A DNA stretch of 7,312 nucleotides from the NCBI GenBank assembly GCA_001796785.1, contig MGNL01000152.1, positions 378 through 7,689 of the forward strand, in the 5' to 3' direction. Source of the stretch: Chloroflexi bacterium RBG_16_51_16. Lineage in GTDB: Bacteria > Chloroflexota > Anaerolineae > Anaerolineales > Villigracilaceae. The stretch's first letter is position 1, and every line of letters begins with the position of its first letter. Made by a program: the position numbers and the translations under genes. Positions 1 through 5,132 of the stretch are shown in pieces. Below the pieces are notes generated by a model. That model ran no database searches. It saw only the letters and a program-made list of their open reading frames with translations, and was not told the DNA's origin.

Positions 1-203
1 TACCCGCCGAGCAATCCGCACGGGGGATCATCCAACTGGCGACCGAACCCTCCATTCAAGATTCCCACGAGATCTATTGGAAGAATGGGAAACCGGTCAA
101 AGCTGATCCTTATGCGCTCGATCTTAAATCAGCCGGCCGGTTGTGGGAAATCTCAGTGCAAATGTGCGGCCTGACGCCAGTTGCTGGCAGGAGTGGTGAT
201 TAA
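1..203 (+). CDS. Short-chain dehydrogenase/reductase, C-terminal fragment
   Basis: The 3' end of a gene that begins outside the window. The first complete codon is at position 3, leaving 66 residues before TAA at 201-203. The visible stretch reads as the tail of a classical SDR oxidoreductase of the retinol-dehydrogenase-like kind: a segment with EIYWKNGKPV, then a helix ending in LWEISVQMCGL, close to the 'LW-x-x-S-x-x-x-x-G-L' tail common in that subgroup. The Rossmann glycine motif and the YxxxK active site would lie upstream and cannot be checked, so substrate and cofactor are unknown. The stop codon overlaps the start of the downstream tetR-family gene (TAATG), so the two are probably cotranscribed and translationally coupled. 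The family call rests on the C-terminal pattern only. Confidence 0.65.
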   Translation, partial: PAEQSARGIIQLATEPSIQDSHEIYWKNGKPVKADPYALDLKSAGRLWEISVQMCGLTPVAGRSGD

Positions 204-802
204 TGACTGAAAAGACCGCAACCAGAGGATTGATCATCGAGGCGGTGATTGACTGCATTGAAAAATATGGCATCGACAAGGTGACCACCCGCAGGATAGC
301 CGAGCAGGCCGGCACGAACATCGCCTCCATCAATTACTATTTCCGTTCCAAGGACGAGCTGGTGGCAGCTGCCCTGACCATGACGATTAATCACATGCTT
401 GAGGATGTTGAAGCCATACTGGCAGATCCAAACGAGCCTTATCAAACCATCCTGGAGACATTTTTTTTATATCTATTGGATGGCGTGATGCGCTTCCCGG
501 GTGTGTCCATTGCCCACCTTTACAGTTCGATCATGGATAAGCAATACGATACACCGGGCGGAAGGGGAATCGTCAAGGCTTTCAACCTACTAGTCGAGCG
601 CACCGCTAGAGAATACCCGCAGCACAACAAGGAAGAGCTGCAGCTGCTGCTCTCACAGATCATGTATTCTATTATGTTTAATATGCTGGCGCCGAATTTC
701 CTCCCCGTCGAACAACGATATCAACTCACAAGCTCAGCGAACGCCAAGAATCTTGCAGGATACTATACCAAGATATCCTTGAGGATGATGGAGAAGAACT
801 AG
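203..802 (+). CDS. TetR/AcrR-family transcriptional regulator
   Basis: A 199-residue protein, typical of TetR-family repressors. The N-terminal DNA-binding domain spans about residues 7-55. The helix-turn-helix reads TTRRIAEQAGTNIASINYYF (about 28-47) and is followed by RSKDELVAAAL, the hallmark end of TetR_N. The remaining ~145 residues are the helical ligand-binding and dimerisation domain, which is too variable to suggest a ligand. The ATG at 203 is supported by AGGAG at 189-193, nine bases upstream and inside the preceding SDR gene, and by the TAATG overlap. Family knowledge: such dimers usually repress their own operon or a neighbour until a small molecule binds. Inference: the likeliest target is the SDR-tetR unit itself. 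The convergent qcr operon is separated by a terminator and has its promoter some 3 kb away, so control of qcr is not suggested. Confidence 0.93.
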   Translation: MTEKTATRGLIIEAVIDCIEKYGIDKVTTRRIAEQAGTNIASINYYFRSKDELVAAALTMTINHMLEDVEAILADPNEPYQTILETFFLYLLDGVMRFPGVSIAHLYSSIMDKQYDTPGGRGIVKAFNLLVERTAREYPQHNKEELQLLLSQIMYSIMFNMLAPNFLPVEQRYQLTSSANAKNLAGYYTKISLRMMEKN

Positions 803-845
803 CCAAAAGAGGTTTATGAAACGCGCTTATATCCATTGATTATTA

Positions 846-876
846 TAAAAATACCGTCGTTCAGACGGTATTTTTA
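846..876. terminator. Bidirectional Rho-independent terminator
   Basis: A perfect 13-bp inverted repeat pairs 846-858 with 864-876 around a five-base GTTCA loop. The stem core is ATACCGTC/GACGGTAT. An A-run at 847-851 precedes it and a T-run at 871-875 ends it, so the hairpin is followed by a U-tract on both strands. It lies 43 bases past the tetR stop and 55 bases past the qcrC stop (in minus direction), exactly between two convergent genes. It should end both the SDR-tetR transcript and the qcrABC transcript. Confidence 0.9.
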
Positions 877-898
877 CTAAACCAATTAGTAACTGCCA

Positions 899-925
899 TT
901 CGATTAGATTATTATCAGAATCGAA
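899..925. repeat. Short inverted repeat downstream of qcrC
   Basis: A 7-bp perfect inverted repeat, TTCGATT (899-905) and AATCGAA (919-925), has a 13-base AT-rich loop. It sits just beyond the qcrC stop in the minus direction. There is no T-run after it, so it is not a terminator by itself. It could protect the 3' end of the qcr mRNA, or it could be chance. Confidence 0.3.
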
Positions 926-931
926 GACTCC

Positions 932-2443
932 TCAAGGAGTAGGGGTTCCTGAAGGCGCCCTCTCCACCGGGGTTGGAGCAACGAATAAGGCGGCAGCCTG
1001 CTCCGCCGTTTCAGGCATGCCGTTCATGATCCAGCGGGTGAATACATCGACAACGTTTGGCTTGAGTGCCTTGTTGGGCGGCATGACACCGATCAGCTCC
1101 TCATCCGGATTCTCAGGATCCATGATCGGCGTTTCCTGGATGACTTGCAGGAAGTAACTCTCCGAATTACCGGGGAGGATATTGTTATCCACGTTATCCC
1201 CGGTCGTCAAGATCTCCTCATAGTTTGTCATCCAATAGTTGTTGTTCTCCTTGCCTTCGCGATGGCAGGATACGCAGTACCGTTTTACGATAGGTTGGAT
1301 ATGGACTTCGTAGGAGGGGACTTCGCCATCAGCTAAAGGCGGGAAGAGGGGCTTGAGCGCCTCTTCGGGAATCTCAAACCGGTCATCCCACATGTAACGC
1401 ATAAAGACAACGATGTAGTCGATCTCGCTCTTTGTCAAGCCTTCAGGATTGTAAGCCTTGCCGAAAGGCGTCATACCGGCGTCTGGACGGCCGTACGCGA
1501 TCACCTCAGACATAGCCGCGTCGTTTAATGTATATAACACGTCATGCCCGTTGATCGCGGAAATCTGTTTGCCTTCCAATCCTTCAACTCCTTCAATCGT
1601 TGTGACCGAGCCGTCATCGCCGTGGCATTCTGTGCACTGCACCGCATACAGATCCTGGCCTGCGAGGATCTGGTCAACCAGCGTTTGTGCAATTTCAATT
1701 TCGGTTGTTTCCGCTTTCGGAGCAAGTGCGAGTACGACGCCTGTTACTCCGAGCATCAAGAGTGCAGCCGTGCCAGTGGTCCACAACATAATTTGGGTTG
1801 AGGCTTTTTTGAATGCAAAAGACATTAAAAATAACAAAATAACTGCAACGCCTGGAATAACCAGCCCAGCAACTGCCTGTAATATTCCGGGCAGGTCCGA
1901 TCCTTCCAAAGTGACCGTTGGAACGTCCGACATGAGGGTCAGGATGACCATCCCAACCACAGCCAGCCCCATGATCGCGATGGGCAGAACTCGTTTCCCG
2001 TAATAGCGGTCGGGATTTCTTTCCAGGAATGGAATGACCACCAGGAGAAGCACGGCGAGCGCGGGGATGATCACCGTGGCGATCCATTCGATCTTTCCAA
2101 GCAGCGGGATCTGCCCGTAGATGGCCAGGAATTTGAACAGGAAGAGGAAATACCATTCCGGCCGCGGAAGGTATGAGGTATCGCTGGGGTCGGCTTTGGC
2201 ATCCGGTGCGACACCGATAAAAGTTGCCAGGAGGATCACCAGAACGAAGATGCCAAGCGAAACGATCAGGTCCTTGAAGATACTGTCAGGCCAAAAGCGT
2301 TCGCCGCGGTTCAGTTCATGCCGATAGCGTTCGTTAATTCTTTGCTTGGTTTCTTCGCCCATTATTGCCTCTGTTATTCCAAGCTCTTCCGGGTAATCCA
2401 CCTGTTCCATTTTTGGATCGGGGAAAGGCTTGAGCACGACCAT
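932..2443 (-). CDS. qcrC: Cytochrome bc complex subunit IV fused to two c-type heme domains (QcrC-like)
   Basis: A 503-residue membrane protein completing the cytochrome b core of complex III. Residues ~1-55 are cytoplasmic. Hydrophobic segments lie near 56-79, 94-113, 117-140, 152-171, 186-210 and 217-241. The Qo-site motif PEWY is at 95-98 (DNA 2150-2161), followed by FLFLFKFLA, as in subunit IV and Bacillus QcrC. The periplasmic part has two heme c sites: CTECH at 270-274 (DNA 1622-1636), probable distal ligand Met324 in GMTPFG, and CVSCH at 390-394 (DNA 1262-1276), probable ligand Met454 in MPPNKAL. The tail is Thr/Pro-rich (PSGTPTP). Bacillus QcrC is about 255 residues with one heme c, so this protein carries two additional membrane segments and a second heme domain. 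The start has only a weak ribosome site (GAAAG); Met12 is an alternative with no better site. It lies 24 bases after qcrB and is the last gene of the operon. Confidence 0.93.
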   Translation of the reverse strand: MVVLKPFPDPKMEQVDYPEELGITEAIMGEETKQRINERYRHELNRGERFWPDSIFKDLIVSLGIFVLVILLATFIGVAPDAKADPSDTSYLPRPEWYFLFLFKFLAIYGQIPLLGKIEWIATVIIPALAVLLLVVIPFLERNPDRYYGKRVLPIAIMGLAVVGMVILTLMSDVPTVTLEGSDLPGILQAVAGLVIPGVAVILLFLMSFAFKKASTQIMLWTTGTAALLMLGVTGVVLALAPKAETTEIEIAQTLVDQILAGQDLYAVQCTECHGDDGSVTTIEGVEGLEGKQISAINGHDVLYTLNDAAMSEVIAYGRPDAGMTPFGKAYNPEGLTKSEIDYIVVFMRYMWDDRFEIPEEALKPLFPPLADGEVPSYEVHIQPIVKRYCVSCHREGKENNNYWMTNYEEILTTGDNVDNNILPGNSESYFLQVIQETPIMDPENPDEELIGVMPPNKALKPNVVDVFTRWIMNGMPETAEQAAALFVAPTPVERAPSGTPTP

Positions 2444-2467
2444 TCTTTCGTTAGAAATGAATTGAGA

Positions 2468-3136
2468 TTAGTCCTCTTTGGTCGGTAAGTGAGACTCACC
2501 ATGCCGGATGATCAGGTAAAGATGGATGCCGATGAGTCCTGCAAGGACCGCAGGGAGCATCCAGATGTGCGCCGCAAAGAAGCGCTGGAGGGTCAACGCG
2601 CTCAGGTCCGTCCCACCGCGCAGAGCCTTAAGGATGAATTCACCGATCAATGGGACTGTCCCGGCGATCTGCGTGCCGACCGTTGTAGCCCAATAGGCTC
2701 GCTGATTCCAAGGGAGCAGGTATCCTGTGAATCCCATACCGAGAGTGGCTAACAAAAGTCCCACACCAATCAACCATGTGAGTTCGCGAGGATATTTAAA
2801 AGAAGCAGTCACGAACACCCTGAGCATATGGATGAATACAATCACGACCATCAGGGTCGCGCCCCAGTGGTGGATGCCGCGCACCAACCAACCAAAAGCG
2901 ACTCCATCCATGATGTATTGGATGGAGTCGTAGGCATGGTCCGGAGAGGGCGTGTAATACACGCTGAGGAAAATTCCGGTTGCTCCCTGTAGGATGAAAA
3001 GAAACAGACTCGCTGAGCCGAGAGTGTTCCACCAATTGCCCCTCGGTTCAGGCCGGTCCAGGATGTTATCGTAAATCCCCTTCAAACCGAGGCGCTCATC
3101 CAGCCAGTTGTACAATTTTTTCAAAATCATTGCCAT
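2468..3136 (-). CDS. qcrB: Cytochrome b6-type N-terminal subunit of the bc complex
   Basis: A 222-residue, four-helix cytochrome b N-terminal half that binds the two b hemes and forms the quinone sites together with QcrC and the Rieske protein. Membrane helices lie at about 38-61, 81-108, 120-142 and 186-211. Heme ligands are His89 and His103 in helix B (spacing 14, in RGIHHWGAT and FIHMLRVF) and His190 and His205 in helix D. The helix D spacing of 15 is characteristic of b6 and Bacillus QcrB; bc1 cytochrome b has 14. KYPRELTW and GFTGYLLPW are strongly conserved family stretches. The cysteine that anchors heme c_n/c_i in b6f and Bacillus (YCLGG or YCFGG context) is replaced by Thr38 in WNTLG. 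The frame runs back to a GTG at 3151, but AAAGG at 3144-3148, seven bases before the ATG at 3136, makes 3136 the likelier start. The gene follows qcrA by 61 bases. Confidence 0.95.
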   Translation of the reverse strand: MAMILKKLYNWLDERLGLKGIYDNILDRPEPRGNWWNTLGSASLFLFILQGATGIFLSVYYTPSPDHAYDSIQYIMDGVAFGWLVRGIHHWGATLMVVIVFIHMLRVFVTASFKYPRELTWLIGVGLLLATLGMGFTGYLLPWNQRAYWATTVGTQIAGTVPLIGEFILKALRGGTDLSALTLQRFFAAHIWMLPAVLAGLIGIHLYLIIRHGESHLPTKED

Positions 3137-3143
3137 TCCAGGA

Positions 3144-3148
3144 CCTTT
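3144..3148 (-). promoter_or_regulatory. Ribosome binding site of qcrB
   Basis: AAAGG on the minus strand, seven bases before the ATG at 3136. It lies within the longer frame that opens with GTG at 3151, which argues that GTG is not used and that QcrB starts at 3136. Confidence 0.6.
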
Positions 3149-3197
3149 CACGGAATCGAGCCGAGGATGACTTGCCGACGAGGGGAACTATCTTCGC

Positions 3198-3692
3198 TCA
3201 TGCCTCGCGATAATAAATCTCGAGCACGCCATCGTCTGTCAGACGGAATTCGTCATATCTGTCCAACGGTCGCGGCGGCGGTCCATCCAGCACGTCACCA
3301 CTGCTGCTGAATTTGGCATCATGACATGGACACAGGTAAGCCTGGGCGGTCTCACTCCAGTTGACCGTACAAGCCAGGTGTGTACAGCGGCTGTTGAGGA
3401 TGAGCAGGTCGTTTGGAGCCTCGGAACGGCGCAAGGCATAGCCTGCATGACTGGTGGCTGTGCGCTCCCAGCCGTTTACCTGGACCCGTGTAAATGAAAA
3501 GGGGTAAGGCTTTCCCACTTCCATGTCCTCGAGCTTGCCGACAGGGATCCAAGCTTCCTTTCCACCTGATTTTAAGGCGGGATCGATCAGGTAATAAACA
3601 GCCGGAAGACCGACTACTGCCCCGATGATCCCGCCAACAATGCCGGTTGTAACTTTTATGAAATCGCGGCGGCTTAGTTCCTGTTCAGACAT
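3198..3692 (-). CDS. qcrA: Rieske [2Fe-2S] iron-sulfur protein of the bc complex
   Basis: A 164-residue Rieske subunit, which takes the first electron from quinol at the Qo site and hands it to heme c. The N-terminus has a twin-arginine targeting motif, SRRDFIK (7-13), followed by a hydrophobic segment at about 14-37 that stays as a membrane anchor. The cluster boxes are CTHLAC (103-108) and CPCH (121-124). Ligands are Cys103, His105, Cys121 and His124; Cys108 and Cys123 form the stabilising disulfide. The Pro-rich loop GPPPRPL follows. An in-frame TTG at 3722 would add ten residues, but GGAGG five bases before the ATG at 3692 and the position of the twin-arginine motif favour the shorter form. 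It is the first gene of the minus-strand operon, in the qcrA-qcrB-qcrC order known from Bacillus. Confidence 0.96.
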   Translation of the reverse strand: MSEQELSRRDFIKVTTGIVGGIIGAVVGLPAVYYLIDPALKSGGKEAWIPVGKLEDMEVGKPYPFSFTRVQVNGWERTATSHAGYALRRSEAPNDLLILNSRCTHLACTVNWSETAQAYLCPCHDAKFSSSGDVLDGPPPRPLDRYDEFRLTDDGVLEIYYREA

Positions 3693-3697
3693 GCAAG

Positions 3698-3702
3698 CCT
3701 CC
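3698..3702 (-). promoter_or_regulatory. Ribosome binding site of qcrA
   Basis: GGAGG on the minus strand, five bases upstream of the ATG at 3692. It selects this start over the upstream in-frame TTG at 3722 and puts the twin-arginine motif seven residues from the N-terminus. Confidence 0.75.
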
Positions 3703-3836
3703 ACATGAAGTCTAGGACGCAACTCATTTTAGCTGATTCCAATCCACGGTTTTCCAAATCCGGTATTTTCGATTCACTACGCATCCGGGCATGATACACT
3801 TTTCGATTAAAATAAAAAATAGGACAATAACTCCAA

Positions 3837-3866
3837 TTGTGATCGATTATAAAGGTCGGCTATCAT
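3837..3866 (+). promoter_or_regulatory. Candidate sigma-70-type promoter for sdhCDAB
   Basis: TTGTGA (3837-3842) and TATCAT (3861-3866), separated by 18 bases, match the -35 and -10 consensus at 4/6 and 5/6 positions. Transcription would begin about 105 bases before sdhC. A second candidate -10, GATAAT at 3935-3940, lacks a good -35. This is a pattern match only. Confidence 0.3.
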
Positions 3867-3979
3867 GCGATTGGAGGATGTCTGAAACAAATAATCCATG
3901 AGTATTGTCACTTTTAGTGTTCAAATGTGAACGAGATAATGAGCGGGCTCCCTATTTCATTCTTATTAAGGAGGCGTAG

Positions 3980-4354
3980 ATGGGCTTGAAACGAAATGTC
4001 AGCCTGTCCACGGCGTTACGGTACAAAGGCCAGGGGCCGATGCTCACCTTTATCCTGCATCGCATTGGCGGCCTGGGTATGGCCGTTTTCGTTGCAACGC
4101 ATATCCTGGCTTCGTTTCTCGGTGGAGAGGGAGGAAAGATCGCCAATAACATCTATGAGCACTGGTCGTTCCAGGTATTTATCTTTTTTTGCGCTTTGTT
4201 TCATTCGATCAATGGACTACGGATTACTTTACTGGATCTCTGGCCCAGGCTCCTGGAACACCAGCGGGAAGCAATCTGGATTGAATGGGCGGTATTCATA
4301 CCATTATATGGAATCGCGGTCCTGGTAATCCTGCAAACGGCGCTAGGAGGGTAA
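3980..4354 (+). CDS. sdhC: Succinate dehydrogenase cytochrome b556 subunit
   Basis: A 124-residue membrane anchor of complex II with three hydrophobic helices (about 22-46, 62-85 and 100-121). Helix I starts with the SdhC signature ILHRIGG (25-31), in which Arg28 matches the quinone-site arginine Arg31 of E. coli. Helix II ends with FHSINGLRITLLDLW, in which His75 corresponds to the heme b ligand His84 of E. coli SdhC (YHVVVGIRHMMMD). The quinone-site Ser27 of E. coli aligns with Phe24 here. The start is clear: AAGGAGG at 3968-3974, five bases from the ATG. It is the first gene of the sdhCDAB operon and one base separates its stop from sdhD. The small two-anchor, single-heme type is expected with the sdhD that follows. 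Confidence 0.93.
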   Translation: MGLKRNVSLSTALRYKGQGPMLTFILHRIGGLGMAVFVATHILASFLGGEGGKIANNIYEHWSFQVFIFFCALFHSINGLRITLLDLWPRLLEHQREAIWIEWAVFIPLYGIAVLVILQTALGG

Positions 4355-4355
4355 C

Positions 4356-4787
4356 ATGACAGCCAAATCCAAAACCCTGTCCCTGACCCAGCGCGGATTT
4401 AACTTTGAAATGCTAATGTGGCTGTTCACCCGCCTATCCGCTTTAGCTATGTATGCGCTGATCCTGTTCGCCATATTGGGTGCGCTTATCATGGGAGCGC
4501 GCAACCAGATGAATTTTGCAGACGTGATGCGCTGGGGGTTCATGCCCAATTACACCCATGTCCAGAGCACGGACGTACCGGACTTGACGCCCTGGTCAAC
4601 GACATTATGGAGGTTTACGGCCAGCGCTCTGCTGCTGCTCGCCTCGTCTCACGGGATCCACGGCCTGGTGGTCATCGCGGATGACTATATCGTCAGGCCA
4701 CGCGGGCGGCTCATCTCACGCTGGCTGAGCATTTTCTTGCTGGTCACGATGAGCATCATCGGTGTGTATGTGATCTGGACAGCATAA
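4356..4787 (+). CDS. sdhD: Succinate dehydrogenase hydrophobic membrane anchor subunit
   Basis: A 143-residue second membrane anchor of complex II with three hydrophobic helices (about 22-47, 84-107 and 120-142). The motif SHGIHGLVVIADDYI contains His99, Asp110 and Tyr111. Their spacing (11 and 12 residues) matches His71, Asp82 and Tyr83 of E. coli SdhD, which provide the second heme b ligand and the quinone-binding pair. The segment between helices I and II (about 50-82) is longer than in E. coli. The ribosome site AGGAGG (4345-4350) lies inside the end of sdhC, five bases from the ATG, so the two anchors are tightly coupled in translation. A 345-base gap holding repeats separates it from sdhA. 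Confidence 0.9.
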   Translation: MTAKSKTLSLTQRGFNFEMLMWLFTRLSALAMYALILFAILGALIMGARNQMNFADVMRWGFMPNYTHVQSTDVPDLTPWSTTLWRFTASALLLLASSHGIHGLVVIADDYIVRPRGRLISRWLSIFLLVTMSIIGVYVIWTA

Positions 4788-5132
4788 TTTGTATCAATCA
4801 TATTATTGGTTCCAGCGAGATACACGAGATAACTATCACGATGAAGCTATCTAGATATACAAATTATGAGATTGTCCCGCTGTGTGCGATTTCCCCGGGC
4901 GAGCACAGGGACTACGCGCTTCGCTCACCTTCGTTGGGCTGGGGTTCCCCATTCAGCGACTTCGCCCCAGGAAAAACGCTGGGACTACGCTATATGCCCT
5001 CCAGGCTGCTCGACCAACAATACTGCTTGAAATTATGAGATTGCTTCGTCTCCGATCCCGAGCCAGCGGCTCGAGCCAAGTTCCTCGCAATGACATACGG
5101 ATTGAGGGACGAACCAATAGGAGTTCTTATCG
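4788..5132 (+). other. Long sdhD-sdhA intergenic gap
   Basis: 345 bases with no gene I can support. The first ~70 bases (4788-4860) are AT-rich and show no clear promoter or terminator. The rest, to 5096, is repeat element A. The last stretch holds the sdhA ribosome site AGGAG at 5119-5123. Open frames crossing the gap follow the repeat and lack protein-like features. No T-run follows any hairpin, so the operon transcript can plausibly read through. Confidence 0.75.
4861..5096 (+). repeat. Modular MITE/REP-like repeat, copy A (sdhD-sdhA gap)
   Basis: Related to the copy after sdhA. Module Y (4876-4927) matches 7054-7105 at 42 of 52 positions, including a 19-base identical run at its end (4909-4927). 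Module X (5037-5088) matches 7002-7053 at 46 of 52. Both modules are introduced by the same 14-base sequence AAATTATGAGATTG (4861-4874 and 5030-5043). A third piece (4970-4990) resembles 7075-7095 at 18 of 21. The right end is CAATGACAT (5088-5096). No matching ATGTCATTG is seen on the left, so this copy is probably truncated or rearranged. Hairpins: CCCAG/CTGGG (4966-4983) and CGAGCC/GGCTCG (5059-5073). It encodes no transposase. Ends of this style recur as dispersed repeats in environmental bacterial genomes, as I recall. Confidence 0.8.

Larger units (their letters stand above)
3693..3979. promoter_or_regulatory. Divergent promoter region between qcrABC and sdhCDAB
   Basis: 287 bases without a convincing gene, AT-rich in the middle (3797-3830), lying between the starts of two divergent operons, so both promoters should be here. 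Visible structure: an 8-bp inverted pair GCATGATA (3789-3796) and TATCATGC (3861-3868), placing a TATCAT -10-like hexamer facing outward on each strand; a 7-bp inverted pair CTCCAAT (3831-3837) and ATTGGAG (3870-3876); and two small overlapping palindromes, CACT-TTT-AGTG (3909-3919) and GTTCA-AATG-TGAAC (3919-3932), the second just before a GATAAT hexamer (3935-3940). None matches a regulator site I can name, and pairs this short can arise by chance in a region this size. Confidence 0.6.

Noticed and set aside
1458..2003. A 181-codon plus-strand open frame inside qcrC
   Set aside because: It is antisense to the clearly coding membrane and heme regions of qcrC; no domain or ribosome site supports it.
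2444..2467. A frameshift splitting one full-length cytochrome b into qcrB and qcrC
   Set aside because: A split after four helices is the normal b6/subunit IV organisation, and both genes have proper ends and a normal short spacer.
3137..3151. A GTG start extending QcrB by five residues
   Set aside because: The extension contains the AAAGG ribosome site that fits the ATG at 3136.
3693..3722. A TTG start extending the Rieske protein by ten residues
   Set aside because: GGAGG is correctly spaced for the ATG at 3692, and the extension would add residues before the twin-arginine motif without any support.
4861..5096. A CRISPR array or tandem riboswitch in the repeated gap
   Set aside because: The repeat pieces are not regularly spaced with unique spacers, and no known riboswitch core is recognisable; the match to the copy after sdhA fits a dispersed repeat better.
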